Shown here piece by piece: positions 38,838 through 47,198 of a DNA stretch of 47,198 nucleotides; the first letter of the stretch is position 1; every line of letters begins with the position of its first letter. A model generated the notes under the pieces. That model worked only from the letters and a program-made list of their open reading frames with translations. It ran no database searches and was not told the origin of the DNA. The stretch is from Planctomycetota bacterium (GTDB lineage Bacteria; Planctomycetota; UBA1135; JADKAF01). The position numbers were made by a program, and so were the translations under genes. The stretch spans positions 1 to 47,198 of the forward strand of contig JAEUHW010000141.1 of assembly GCA_016793245.1 (NCBI GenBank), given 5' to 3'.

Positions 38838-39569
38838 TCAAGCGAAGCTGTGACCCAGATAGACCTCGCGGACCCGCGCGTCGGCGACCAGCTCCGCGGG
38901 CGTGCCGTGCGCGAGGATCTGCCCTTGGTGGAGGATGTAGGCGTGATCGGTGACGCCGAGCGTCTCTCGCACGTTGTGGTCGGTGATCAGGATCGCGATG
39001 CCCTGCTCTTCGCGCAGGCGGCGGAGGATCCCCTGGATGTCCTGCACCGCGATCGGGTCGACGCCCGCGAAGGGCTCGTCGAGGAGCATCATGCGCGGCT
39101 CGCTGGCGAGGGCGCGGGTGATCTCGAGCCGGCGCCGCTCGCCGCCGCTCAGCACCTCCGAGCTCGACTTCGCGAGATGCGCGATATGCAGGAACTCGAG
39201 CAGCTCGGCCAGGCGCTTCAGGCGCTCGCGCCGCGTGAGGCGCTGCGTCTCCAGCACCGCGAGCACGTTCCCCTCGACGGTCATGCGGCGGAAGATCGAG
39301 GCTTCCTGGGGCAGATAGCCGAGCCCGAGGCGCGCGCGGCGATACATCGGGAGCCGCGTCACGTCGTGCCCATCGAAGTAGATCGCCCCGGCATCGGGCT
39401 TCACCAGCCCGACGCACATCCGGAAGGTCGTGGTCTTTCCGGCCCCGTTGGGCCCGAGGATGCCGGCGATCTCGCCCGGGCCGACCGAGAGCTCCGCGTC
39501 GTCGACGACACAGCGGCCGCGGTAGGACTTGCGCAGGCCGGTCGCGCGCAGCAGAGGCTGTGGGGTCAT
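38838..39569 (-). CDS. lptB: LPS export ABC transporter ATPase LptB
   Basis: The 243-residue product is LptB, the ATPase that drives LPS from the inner membrane to the outer membrane with LptFG and LptC. Walker [10 protein letters not shown] is at 39-47, the LptB-typical [23 protein letters not shown] segment follows, then signature LSGGERRR and Walker [14 protein letters not shown], with [19 protein letters not shown] as the switch region. It ends with VYLGHSF, as LptB does. Together with lpxD it points to an LPS-bearing outer membrane. The rest of the lpt genes are not nearby. Confidence 0.93.
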   Translation of the reverse strand: MTPQPLLRATGLRKSYRGRCVVDDAELSVGPGEIAGILGPNGAGKTTTFRMCVGLVKPDAGAIYFDGHDVTRLPMYRRARLGLGYLPQEASIFRRMTVEGNVLAVLETQRLTRRERLKRLAELLEFLHIAHLAKSSSEVLSGGERRRLEITRALASEPRMMLLDEPFAGVDPIAVQDIQGILRRLREEQGIAILITDHNVRETLGVTDHAYILHQGQILAHGTPAELVADARVREVYLGHSFA

Positions 39570-39750
39570 TGTGGAAAACTCGTGGAGAACCGAGGCCCGA
39601 GGCTTGGGTGGTAAGGGCTTCGAAGGGGTTGGTCTGCGCTCAAGCCCTTGCTAGACCGAGGTTTGCGGCTGCCGCGCGAGTTCGGGTCGGCTGGCTTGCG
39701 TTTCGGCGCTGGCGCCCGCCGTGTGGAGAACCACCGCCCAGCGCAAGGGG

Positions 39751-41367
39751 CTAGCGCACGAATTTCCAGCGCATCGCGTCGGCCGGGGGCTTCGTCGGCC
39801 AGAAGACTACGACCGCCTTGCCGACGATCAGGTTGCGGGCCACGTACGGCGCATGCCGTTCCCCTTGGGGATCGCCCGCTCCGCCTTTCACCAGCACCTC
39901 GCGGCCCGTGGTCGTGCGGAGCACCTTCGTGTCGGCGTTGGCTTCGCCCCGAGCGGGGCGGGGATTGGTGTCGGGCGAGCCCGGCATGCCGTTCGAGTTG
40001 CCGCTCACCTCGGTTCCGTCGAGGGCCTCGCGGGTCACCATCTTCCAGCCGCGGCTGTCGAGCGAGTTCTGCGTGTTGTCGCCCATCATGAAGTAGTGCC
40101 CCTCGGGCGTCCGCTCGCCGTTCGAGTGCAGCAGCGTGAACTCGTTCCCCCAGTCGGCCGAGGTGAACGCGTTCTTCTTCACGCGCGCCATCTCGGGCAG
40201 GTAGTGGATGTCGCGGAAGGTGCGCAGACCTTCGATGCGCGCGCTGCCTTTCAGCGCCAGCTCGACGCGGCAGGCGTCGTCGTCGCGGATGCCCTCCATG
40301 CTGCGCGCGCCTTCGCTGATCGAGAGCCGATGCTCGGCGCTGGCCCACAGGAGATCGAACTCCACGCGCGCGACCTCTTCGTCGTCGATCAGGAGCCGCA
40401 GCCGCTGGTCGCACACCTCGGCGCGCAGGTCCACGCTCTGGCCGGCGGCGAGCTTCTGCGCGAACGCGGCGCGCGGATTCTTCTCGCTGCCCGCTCCGCG
40501 GCGTCGATTCCACAGCACGAACGATTCGCCGCTGCCGGCGGGACCGCAGATGCGGAACTGGTGCAGGCGCTGATAGGCGCGCAGCACGATCTCGATCTCG
40601 GCGAGGTCGGCCTCGGGGGTCAACGTGACCTCGAAGCGGAGATCGCCCACTTGATTGGTGCCGACCCACGGCGGCTTCGCCTTCGAGCGCCCCGGGAAGT
40701 CGATCTTGTCTTGGATCGCCGCCGGATAGCCGTCGCGGTAGAGGTCGCGCACCGTGCCGTCCTTCGGCCAGAGGAAGCGGAAGGGCTTCGCCGGATCGAC
40801 GAGCATCGCGCCCTTCGACGCGCGCCAGGCGCCCTCGACGACCTCGAGCTCGTAGCGCGAGCCATCCTCGTTCAGGCGGGCCTTGCGCTCGGGGTCCTTC
40901 TCGCCGCCTTCCCAGCTCCAGAGCTCCTTCCAGAGGTCGCGCTGCACCTCGACCGGCTTTCGCAGGATCTTCCACGTGCCGGCCGGCGCGTCCGCGTCCG
41001 CTCGGTCGTCCGTCGCGGCCCAGAGGTTCCCGTCGGCGACGGCGAGCTTCTCGCCCGGCAAGCCGACCAGGCGCTTCACGTAGTTCTTCACCAGGTCGAG
41101 CGGGTACTTGAAGACCACGACCTCCCAGCGCTCGGGGTCGCGCGCGACGAAGCTGAACTTGTCGACGAGGATGCGATCGTAGATCTGCGTCCCGTCGTCG
41201 CCCATCAGCGTGGGCTGCATCGATCCCGTCGGGATCTTGTAGGCCTCGACGACGAAGAACTTGAGCACCAGCGCCATCACGATGGCGGCCGAGAGCGTCT
41301 CCAGGTTCTCGCGCCAGGGCATGTGCAGCTTGAACTGGGGCTCGGCCTTCTTGCGGCGTCCGAACAT
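39751..41367 (-). CDS. lepB: Signal peptidase I with a large insertion
   Basis: The 538-residue product keeps the Ser-Lys dyad of type I signal peptidase: Ser49 in YKIPTGSMQPTL and Lys98 in VKNYVKRLVGLPGE. Box E (GDNTQNSLDSRGW) is at 429-441. A transmembrane helix at about 24-42 (TLSAAIVMALVLKFFVVEA) anchors it with the active site outside. The family is usually 200-320 residues; here about 300 residues lie between boxes D and E, including a jelly-roll-like segment (for example FRICGPAGSGESFVLWNRR, VDLRAEVCDQRLRLLIDDEE). The C-terminus has another Gly-rich loop before VGKAVVVFWP. It cleaves signal peptides of exported proteins. The minus-strand neighbour upstream is lepA. Confidence 0.92.
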   Translation of the reverse strand: MFGRRKKAEPQFKLHMPWRENLETLSAAIVMALVLKFFVVEAYKIPTGSMQPTLMGDDGTQIYDRILVDKFSFVARDPERWEVVVFKYPLDLVKNYVKRLVGLPGEKLAVADGNLWAATDDRADADAPAGTWKILRKPVEVQRDLWKELWSWEGGEKDPERKARLNEDGSRYELEVVEGAWRASKGAMLVDPAKPFRFLWPKDGTVRDLYRDGYPAAIQDKIDFPGRSKAKPPWVGTNQVGDLRFEVTLTPEADLAEIEIVLRAYQRLHQFRICGPAGSGESFVLWNRRRGAGSEKNPRAAFAQKLAAGQSVDLRAEVCDQRLRLLIDDEEVARVEFDLLWASAEHRLSISEGARSMEGIRDDDACRVELALKGSARIEGLRTFRDIHYLPEMARVKKNAFTSADWGNEFTLLHSNGERTPEGHYFMMGDNTQNSLDSRGWKMVTREALDGTEVSGNSNGMPGSPDTNPRPARGEANADTKVLRTTTGREVLVKGGAGDPQGERHAPYVARNLIVGKAVVVFWPTKPPADAMRWKFVR

Positions 41368-41431
41368 CGCGTTCCTTCGTTCCGTCGGGGTGGTGCGGCT
41401 CTGCTTCTACGGGCTCTCGTGCATGCGCGTC

Positions 41432-41451
41432 TCAACGGCGTCCGCCGTTGA
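41432..41451 (-). terminator. Hairpin after lepA
   Basis: TCAACGGC-GTCC-GCCGTTGA, an 8-bp stem with a 4-nt loop, lies in the 113-bp gap between lepA and lepB. No U tract follows, so it may attenuate rather than end transcription. Confidence 0.45.
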
Positions 41452-41480
41452 ACCAGCCCACATGAACGCGAGAGCGCGGC

Positions 41481-43304
41481 TCAATCGTCGGACGTGGACA
41501 GCACGGCCAAGAACGCCTTCTGCGGGATCTCGACGTTCCCGACCTGCTTCATGCGCTTCTTGCCTTCCTTCTGCTTCTCCCAGAGCTTGCGCTTCCGGGT
41601 GATGTCGCCGCCGTAGCACTTGGCGGTCACGTTCTTCGACATCGCGCGGATGTTCTCGCGCGCGACGATGCGCCCGCCGACCGCGGCCTGCAGCGCCACC
41701 TGGAAGAGGTGGCGGGGGATCTCCTCGCGCAGCTTGGAGATGATCTTGCGACCGAGGCGCTCGGCGTTGTCGCGGTGGATGATCGTGGAGAGGGCATCGA
41801 CCTCGTTGCCCTGCACGAGGATGCGCAGCTTCACCAGCGGGGCGTTGCGGAAGCCGATCAGCTCGTAGTCCATCGTCCCGTAGCCGCGCGTCGCCGACTT
41901 CAGCTTGTCGAAGAAGTCGAAGATCATCTCGGCCATCGGCATGTCGAACTGCAGCAGCACGCGCGTCGGCGAGAGGTACTCGGTCTTCACGTACTCGCCG
42001 CGCCGATCGTTGCAGAGGCCCATGATCGGGCCGATCGCCTCGGTCGGCAGCAGCAGCGAGAGCTTCACGAACGGCTCGCGGAACTCCTCGATGAAGTTCG
42101 GGTCCGGCACCTCGGCGGGCGAGTGCACGTACTTCACCTCGCCGCTGGTCATCACCAGCTCGTAGGTCACGGTCGGCGCGGTCTGGACGATGTCCATGTC
42201 CTGCTCGCGCTCGAGCCGCTCCTGCACGATCTCCATGTGCAGGAGGCCCAGGAAACCGCAGCGGAAGCCGAAGCCCAGCGCCTCCGAGGTCTCGGGCTCG
42301 AAGGAGAAGGCGGAGTCGTTGAGCTGCAAGGTCGCCAGGGCCGCGCGCAGGCGATCGTAATCGCCGGGGTTCGTGGGATAGATCCCGCAGAACACCATCG
42401 ACTTCGGCTCGGCGTAGCCCGGCAGCGGCTCGACCTTGTCCTTCGACTTCTCGTGAGTGACCGTGTCGCCGACCTTCACGTCGGAGAGCTTCTTGATGTT
42501 CGAGATCAGGTAGCCGACCTGCCCCGTGGCCAGCGAGTCGCACTTGGTCATGCGCGGCGTGAAGACGCCGCACTCCAGCACGTCGTAGACCGTGCCCGTA
42601 CCGATCATGCGGACCTTGTCGCCTCGCTTCAGCTCCCCGTCGACCAAGCGCACGTAGACGATGATGCCGCGGTAGTCGTCGTAGACCGAGTCGAAGATCA
42701 GCGCGCGCAGCGGTGCGCTCGGATCGCCCTTCGGCGCGGGGATGCGCTCGATCACCGCGTCGAGCAGCTCCTTGCAGCCGAGGCCGCTCTTGCCCGAGGC
42801 GCGCAGCACGGAGCTCGCCTCCAGGCAGAGCGAGTTCTCGATCTCCATCGCGATCTCGTCGGGGCGCGCGTGGGGGAGATCGACCTTGTTCAGGACCGGG
42901 ATCAGGACCAGGTCCTGCTCGGTGGCGAGGAAGGTGTTCGCGACCGTCTGCGCCTCGACGCCCTGCGAGGCGTCGACGAGGAGCAAGGCACCCTCGCACG
43001 CTTGCAAGCTCTTCTGGACCTCGTAGGCGAAGTCGACGTGGCCCGGAGTGTCGATGAGGTTCATCGTGTACTCCTGGCCCTTGTACTTGTAGCGCATCGT
43101 CACGGCCGTGGCCTTGATCGTGATGCCGCGCTCGCGCTCCAGGTCCATCCCGTCGAGGACCTGTTCCTTCATATCGCGCTTGTCGATCGTGCCGGTGAGC
43201 TCGAGGAAGCGATCGGCCAGCGTCGACTTGCCGTGATCGATGTGCGCGATGATGCAGAAGTTGCGGATCAGCTCTTGTCCCACGACGTTCTCGCCCCTCG
43301 GCAC
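41481..43304 (-). CDS. lepA: Elongation factor 4
   Basis: The 607-residue product is LepA (EF4), a ribosome-bound GTPase. G1 AHIDHGKST, the switch region RERGITIKA, G3 DTPGHVDF and G4 NKVD are all visible, then the EF-G-like domains (LGFGFRCGFLGLLHMEIVQE) and the unique C-terminal domain (MSKNVTAKCYGGDITRKRKL, then KKRMKQVGNVEIPQKAFLAVL). Length is normal. The annotated start is a GTG at 43304; a GTG at 43283 with GAGGGG upstream is an alternative that fits the family's usual N-terminus. It precedes lepB, a common pairing. Confidence 0.97.
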   Translation of the reverse strand: MPRGENVVGQELIRNFCIIAHIDHGKSTLADRFLELTGTIDKRDMKEQVLDGMDLERERGITIKATAVTMRYKYKGQEYTMNLIDTPGHVDFAYEVQKSLQACEGALLLVDASQGVEAQTVANTFLATEQDLVLIPVLNKVDLPHARPDEIAMEIENSLCLEASSVLRASGKSGLGCKELLDAVIERIPAPKGDPSAPLRALIFDSVYDDYRGIIVYVRLVDGELKRGDKVRMIGTGTVYDVLECGVFTPRMTKCDSLATGQVGYLISNIKKLSDVKVGDTVTHEKSKDKVEPLPGYAEPKSMVFCGIYPTNPGDYDRLRAALATLQLNDSAFSFEPETSEALGFGFRCGFLGLLHMEIVQERLEREQDMDIVQTAPTVTYELVMTSGEVKYVHSPAEVPDPNFIEEFREPFVKLSLLLPTEAIGPIMGLCNDRRGEYVKTEYLSPTRVLLQFDMPMAEMIFDFFDKLKSATRGYGTMDYELIGFRNAPLVKLRILVQGNEVDALSTIIHRDNAERLGRKIISKLREEIPRHLFQVALQAAVGGRIVARENIRAMSKNVTAKCYGGDITRKRKLWEKQKEGKKRMKQVGNVEIPQKAFLAVLSTSDD

Positions 43305-43337
43305 GAGGAGCGCCCGGTCTTGGGAGCCCTGCTCGGC

Positions 43338-43973
43338 CTATTCGAGGCGAACAAGATACTCGCGCAGCGCTCCGCGCAACATCGCCATGGCCTGTCCGCG
43401 GTGGGAGATGCGGCCCTTCTCCAAGGCGTCCATCTCCGCCAGGGTGCGCCCGTCCCGGTAGAGGAAGAGCGGGTCGTAGCCGAAGCCGCCCTGGCCGCGG
43501 AACGCCTCCAGGATCACGCCCTCGACCGTGCCGCGCACGCGCAGGCGCACGACCCCGCTCGGGTCGCAGAGGGCCAGCACGCAGACGAAGCGCGCCGTGC
43601 GGCGCTGCGGCGGAACGTCCCGGAGGAGCTCCAGCAGCTTCGCGTTGTTATCGGCGTCGGTGGGCTTCGCGACCCGGTCCTCGGCGAAGCGAGCCGAGCG
43701 CACGCCGGGCTGGCCGCCCAGCGCGTCGACTTCGAGCCCCGAGTCGTCGGCGAGCACCCAGAGCCCCGCGCGGCCGCGGGCGCGCACGGCGGCCGAGGTC
43801 TCGCGCGCCTTCTTCTCGGCGTTCTCCTCGAAGGTCGCCCCGTCTTCGTCGACCTCGGGCATCGGCAGCTCGGGCGAAGGCCCGAGCAGGCTCACGGGCT
43901 CGCCCACGAGCAGCCCGGCCATCTCCTTCTGCTTCTTCGCGTTGCCGCTCGCGACGTAGAGCTCGAGCTTCAT
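43338..43973 (-). CDS. rdgB: XTP/dITP pyrophosphatase (RdgB/HAM1)
   Basis: The 211-residue product is a house-cleaning pyrophosphatase that hydrolyses dITP, XTP and dXTP to monophosphates and keeps deaminated purines out of DNA and RNA. SGNAKKQKEM (9-18) is the substrate loop; EDGATFEENAEKKA, ADDSGLEVDALGGQPGVRSA and GFGYDPLF are the family motifs, with ISHRGQA near the end. Its ATG lies 3 bp after the RNase PH stop, the common rph-rdgB order. Confidence 0.96.
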   Translation of the reverse strand: MKLELYVASGNAKKQKEMAGLLVGEPVSLLGPSPELPMPEVDEDGATFEENAEKKARETSAAVRARGRAGLWVLADDSGLEVDALGGQPGVRSARFAEDRVAKPTDADNNAKLLELLRDVPPQRRTARFVCVLALCDPSGVVRLRVRGTVEGVILEAFRGQGGFGYDPLFLYRDGRTLAEMDALEKGRISHRGQAMAMLRGALREYLVRLE

Positions 43974-43976
43974 CGC

Positions 43977-44705
43977 TCAGCTCCGCGGCAGCCCGAGGGC
44001 CTCGCGTTGGGCCGCGAGGATCGTCCGGACGCCGCCCTGGCCGAGCTCGACCAAGCGCGCGAGCGCGCTCGGGCCGAACGGCGCCTTCTCACCGCCGCCC
44101 TGGAGCTCCAGGAACTCCTCCGGGCTGGTCATCACCAGATTCATGTCGGCGTCGGCTTCGGAATCCTCGGCGTAGCAGAGGTCGAGGCGCGGCTCGCCGC
44201 CGACGATCCCGACCGAGACGGCCGCAAGCGGCTTCAGGCGCGCGAGGTTCTTCGTGCCGCGCTCCGCGTCGAAGAGGCGCAGCACATCGTGCAAGGCGAC
44301 CCAGGCCCCGTTGATCGACGCAGTGCGGGTCCCGCCGTCGGCCTCGAGCACGTCGCAGTCGATCCAGATCGTGCGCTCGGAGATGCCGGAGAGATCGACG
44401 ACCGCGCGCAGCGCCCGTCCGACCAAGCGCTGGATCTCGGTCGAGCGCCCGTCGATCTTGCCGCTGCGATCGCGCGCTTTGCGCTGCGGCGTCGACGCCG
44501 GGAGCATGCTGTACTCCGCCGTGAGCCAGCCGCGCTTCTTGCCGATCAAGAACGGCGGGACGCCATCGACCATGGTCGCGGTGCAGAGGACGCGCGTGCC
44601 GCCCATCTCGATCAAGGTGGACGCGGGGACCTTCTGCAAGAACCCGCGCGTGAAGCGCAGGGGGCGCAGAGCATCGGCGCTGCGGCCATCCGGACGTGCG
44701 GGCAT
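43977..44705 (-). CDS. rph: Ribonuclease PH
   Basis: The 242-residue product is RNase PH, a phosphorolytic 3'-5' exonuclease that trims tRNA 3' ends. It begins MPARPDGRSADALRPLRF and contains RGWLTAEYSMLPASTPQRKARD, DGRSTEIQRLVGRALRAV, CDVLEADGGTRTASINGAWVAL and the GGEPRLDLCYAEDSEADADMNLVMTS phosphate-binding region. Its start at 44705 is about 650 bp downstream of the right-hand foreign region, so it begins the minus-strand housekeeping run. Confidence 0.96.
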   Translation of the reverse strand: MPARPDGRSADALRPLRFTRGFLQKVPASTLIEMGGTRVLCTATMVDGVPPFLIGKKRGWLTAEYSMLPASTPQRKARDRSGKIDGRSTEIQRLVGRALRAVVDLSGISERTIWIDCDVLEADGGTRTASINGAWVALHDVLRLFDAERGTKNLARLKPLAAVSVGIVGGEPRLDLCYAEDSEADADMNLVMTSPEEFLELQGGGEKAPFGPSALARLVELGQGGVRTILAAQREALGLPRS

Positions 44706-45356
44706 GAGGCTCTCCAGGGAGCGGGGGGCGAGGATTCTAGGCTTCGCGGCTCGCGGCGCAACGCGCGCGAGCCGCGCCGCGCTCGTCGGAAGATCGGGTG
44801 ATGCGGTCTGGGCGTGACCATGGAGCCTCAGGCTTCGCGAAGCCCGTGAGCTCCTCTTCTCCGCGTTCCTGCTTCCTACGAACAGCGACGAGTAGAAGGT
44901 GTTCCTAGGCTTGCAGAATGAGCCTGTAGATCTCGTCGCCGCGTCACGCGCTCGGAAGCAGACGACATCGCCGCCCCAGGAGAGGAGCCTGAGCATTGCG
45001 AACGACAAGACCCGGCGCAGCGCGCAATCCGACCTCGCCGTCTGTCATCACCGCCGCGACCTCGTGACCATTGAGAGCGCCCTCCGCCCCCGAGCGCTCC
45101 GCCCTCGACCTCCGCCAGCGGCACCGAGACCTCCTTGCGCTCGTGGAGAGGTGGATGGAGTGGGGGGCGCGCCGAGGGCTCGAATCGGAGTGACGAAACT
45201 CGTCGCGAAAGGTGTGGGTCGGGCTGACGGGGAGCACGGCAACCACCCTGGATTGACTCGATGGCTCTGCACCGAGCAGCTAATCCAGCGCGGCCGATGG
45301 CTTGATCCTGCGAGACTTCGTCTCGCGCAGCCAGTTGTCCGAGCTCGCGTCGTGAT
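44706..45356. other. About 650 bp with no recognisable gene
   Basis: Short open frames exist on both strands, but their predicted products are low-complexity (Arg/Ser/Gly-rich) and none shows a domain, signal peptide or ribosome-site pattern I trust. No tRNA, REP or inverted-repeat boundary stands out apart from the hairpin at 45310. It separates high-GC housekeeping genes from the lower-GC nuclease unit and may hold the rph promoter and the edge of an insertion. Confidence 0.6.
45310..45326 (-). terminator. Hairpin after the HsdR-like gene
   Basis: GCGAGA-CTTCG-TCTCGC, a 6-bp stem with a 5-nt loop, is 31 bp past the stop of the nuclease gene. No U tract, so the call is weak. Confidence 0.4.
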
Positions 45357-47000
45357 TCAGGCAGGTCGTTCTGAAGCCTGTGGACCTGTTTCCGCCGGCG
45401 TGACAGCTCCTGCGAGCGGTTGACCCGCACGGGTCAATTCCACCAAGTCGCGGCAGGGGAGGGAATAGGCGTCCGCCTTGGCACAAGCTGGGTGAAGAGC
45501 GCAGATTCGACAGCAGAGAAATTCTTCAAATCCAGCAATCTCGCAGAAGGCTCCGCCATCCACACAGCTTCGCGAGCCACAGCGCGAGCGATTATCGCGA
45601 GTTACCTGCTCCTGTTTGACGACGTAAACCGCCTTGTGAGTGCAGTGATAGGCAGATCCGTCAAGGAAGTACGACTTGGGCGTGAGAAGCGACCGCAGCA
45701 GTGGCTCCCCTCGCTGAGCGACGCCGGTCGCGGACGCGGACGCATGCTTGTGAAAAGTGCAGCCTGCGTAGCCGCTTTCGGCCGTAAGGACGTGAGTGGA
45801 TGACCCCGTGAACACCAAGAACGTATCGCCGTCAGGATTCGCGATGTGCTGCACCAAGGGTCTAACTCGAAAGGCAGCCGTGTCTTTGGCGTGAACGTCA
45901 ACCGCCACCAGTGGGAGCACGCGCCCGCCAAGGACGGCCTGCTCAACTAGCTCCTTGAGACTGTTGCACTCGGCTTGCACGCGGTCAAGATGATCCGCAA
46001 TTGACTCGCGACCATCCGCCGGGAGCTCGTCCTCCCAATCGGTTGCGATTTGCAAAAATGAGCCGCCGTTGGATCGAAGGAAAAGAAGCGGGGACACACT
46101 GATTAGTGGCGCTTTCCGATAGTTTGTTCTCTTGCTCGCGTACGAGATGCGGACTCCGTACGCGCAAGACTCGATACAGGCAGGATCGATGACAAAGCGA
46201 ACCTGAGCGACATGAAGTCGACGGTCCTCCTTTGCTAGCGGCGAGTATTCGAGCTGATCCCAGAGTTGTGCGTAGAAATGAGTTATTGCCATCCTCGACT
46301 CAAACACGAGGATGTGGTGGGCGCTGATGACTTCGTGAGCGGTAGCAGTGAACGCGTTGCGTGGGTCAGCAAACACGATGAGCCAGTCACCATTGGTGAG
46401 CACGGCGCGAGACGGCCACTCGCCTCGCGTCTCAGAAACCGTGCGGCAGTAGCCACGGATCTGTTCAAGAGCCTTCTGCCAAGACGCGCTCACGCCATCG
46501 GGAACGTCGGTCCCATTTCGGATGCTGGTCAGTGCCGCTGCGAAGATGTCTCCAACCGGGTGCCGTTCCGGAAAGGAAAGGGGGCTTGGCACGCCCGGGA
46601 GTTGAACATTCGGCCGCTTCGCTTCGACCACAATGAGGGGCCGGTCGGTCTCGCGGGAGTAGCCCAGGTAGTCCATTCGGCGCCGATTCTCGTCGGTTTC
46701 CGCCCTGAATCGCCGTAAGCCATTGGGGCTTTGCTCCGTGACCAAGTTCGCGGCGACATATCCGCCAGCCGTGTCCCACGGCCGCATCTGCCAGTTCAGG
46801 GCTGACAGGATCTGATCAATCACGAAGTCGCGAACATGACACTCCAGCCAGAATTCCCGCCGTGCATTTAGTGTCTCTGCTGGCGTGCCGTCTGCCGTGA
46901 CCGGCTTCGATTGCTCCAGGACCGCGCGGACTTGGTCGGCCCTTCGAAAGACGCCCGCAAGTGCCTGTCGAAAGTTGTCCGCGTTCAGGCAGCGGTTCAC
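45357..47000 (-). CDS. HsdR_N-like PD-(D/E)XK nuclease protein without helicase
   Basis: The 547-residue product resembles the N-terminal nuclease domain of type I restriction R subunits: Glu89 (NLVTEQSP), Asp110 (RRRMDYLG) and E126-A-K128 (LIVVEAKRP) form the catalytic triad, and SRAVLTNGDWLIVFADPRN matches the following beta-hairpin. There is no DEAD/DEAH helicase or room for one. The C-terminal 70 residues are Cys-rich (SRCGSRSC, FLCCRICALHPAC, LPCRDL), a likely zinc-ribbon. Codon use is more AT-rich than the genes to the left. It starts with a GTG overlapping the upstream gene's stop (GTGA). It is probably a defence nuclease, but the partner needed for activity is not known. Confidence 0.75.
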   Translation of the reverse strand: MNRCLNADNFRQALAGVFRRADQVRAVLEQSKPVTADGTPAETLNARREFWLECHVRDFVIDQILSALNWQMRPWDTAGGYVAANLVTEQSPNGLRRFRAETDENRRRMDYLGYSRETDRPLIVVEAKRPNVQLPGVPSPLSFPERHPVGDIFAAALTSIRNGTDVPDGVSASWQKALEQIRGYCRTVSETRGEWPSRAVLTNGDWLIVFADPRNAFTATAHEVISAHHILVFESRMAITHFYAQLWDQLEYSPLAKEDRRLHVAQVRFVIDPACIESCAYGVRISYASKRTNYRKAPLISVSPLLFLRSNGGSFLQIATDWEDELPADGRESIADHLDRVQAECNSLKELVEQAVLGGRVLPLVAVDVHAKDTAAFRVRPLVQHIANPDGDTFLVFTGSSTHVLTAESGYAGCTFHKHASASATGVAQRGEPLLRSLLTPKSYFLDGSAYHCTHKAVYVVKQEQVTRDNRSRCGSRSCVDGGAFCEIAGFEEFLCCRICALHPACAKADAYSLPCRDLVELTRAGQPLAGAVTPAETGPQASERPA

Positions 47001-47197
47001 CGGAAGACCTCGCCTAGGCGGTAGGTGAGCCGGGTCGCTCCAGGCCAGCCGGCGCTGACAAAGACGTCGAGGATGTCGAGAAGAGCTTCGCGAGCTCTCG
47101 CATTCTCTCGAAACAAGGTCCCGTATTCTGCGAGGTATCGCTCCACGATGCGGACCACCAGGTCCGCTGCCATCGACTCGTACTGGATGCCGTCCCC
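46997..47197 (-). CDS. C-terminal fragment of an unknown protein upstream of the nuclease
   Basis: The last 66 codons before the window edge read through IQYESMAADLVVRIVERYLA to TRLTYRLGEVFR and stop. The sequence is helical and soluble; I do not recognise the family. The stop overlaps the nuclease start by 4 nt, so the two are translated together and probably work together. Confidence 0.55.
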   Translation of the reverse strand, partial: GDGIQYESMAADLVVRIVERYLAEYGTLFRENARAREALLDILDVFVSAGWPGATRLTYRLGEVFR

Positions 47198-47198
47198 C

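Noticed and set aside
39567..39732. GTGGAAAAC/GTGGAGAACC motifs as possible DnaA boxes or oriC
   Set aside because: The matches to TTATCCACA are poor, there is no AT-rich unwinding region, and the genes dnaA and dnaN are not nearby.
41709..44801. Long open frame of over 1000 codons on the plus strand opposite lepA, rdgB and rph
   Set aside because: It is an Arg/Ala/Leu-rich shadow of three well-known genes on the minus strand; GC-rich codon structure keeps the opposite frame open.
44876..45430. Possible gene in the region upstream of rph
   Set aside because: The predicted product is Arg/Ser-rich with no motif, and no ribosome site precedes the start.

Overview
The window is GC-rich, gene-dense bacterial chromosome whose envelope genes are Gram-negative in type (lpxD, lptB, a DUF481-type outer-membrane barrel, lipoproteins). 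The best guess at the host is a member of the Planctomycetota or a close relative. Three features suggest this: a very large secreted protease with repeated beta-rich modules and a C-terminal module of a kind I associate with planctomycete exported proteins, a signal peptidase I with an insertion of about 300 residues, and many lineage-type hypothetical exported proteins. This is inference; there is no rRNA to settle it.

Layout. (1) 1-5.8 kb: the N-terminal part of a Fic-domain protein (cut by the left edge) with three phased 24-bp palindromes upstream. It faces a stand-alone EF-Ts-like core-domain gene, followed by a cysteine-motif unknown, an alpha/beta hydrolase, a lipoprotein trypsin-like protease, a Trp-rich exported protein and a threonine-synthase-like protein that has lost its PLP lysine. 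(2) 6.4-18.3 kb: a long minus-strand run, possibly one operon: folC, a 189-residue unknown, a helix-turn-helix protein with a minisatellite linker, a 1140-residue secreted trypsin-like protease, an ECF sigma factor overlapping its anti-sigma factor, a squalene/phytoene synthase, a HEAT-VWA protein, a small unknown and a GalT/HIT-like protein. (3) 18.4-29.9 kb: exported unknowns, a Nudix-like protein, lpxD, a two-TM protein coupled to aroB, a DUF481 porin-like protein and carB, which ends at a perfect REP-like palindrome. (4) 29.9-35.7 kb: an orphan ABC ATPase coupled to an AI-2E-family membrane protein, a TPR-like lipoprotein, ligA, and tRNA-Val(CAC) with a promoter and terminator. (5) 35.8-44.7 kb: a minus-strand housekeeping run in transcription order rph, rdgB, lepA, lepB, lptB, an HD-GYP regulator, etfB, etfA. 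(6) 44.7-47.2 kb: about 650 bp without a recognisable gene, then a lower-GC, probably acquired, two-gene unit encoding an HsdR_N-like PD-(D/E)XK nuclease and the C-terminus of an unknown upstream partner.

The most unusual material is at the two ends. On the left, a Fic gene under what look like cooperative operators sits beside an EF-Ts-derived protein that keeps the EF-Tu-opening TDF tip but lacks most of the rest of EF-Ts. On the right is a helicase-less restriction-type nuclease. In the middle, three proteins keep a family fold but have lost catalytic or phosphoacceptor residues: the threonine-synthase-like protein, the HD-GYP receiver and the Nudix-like protein.
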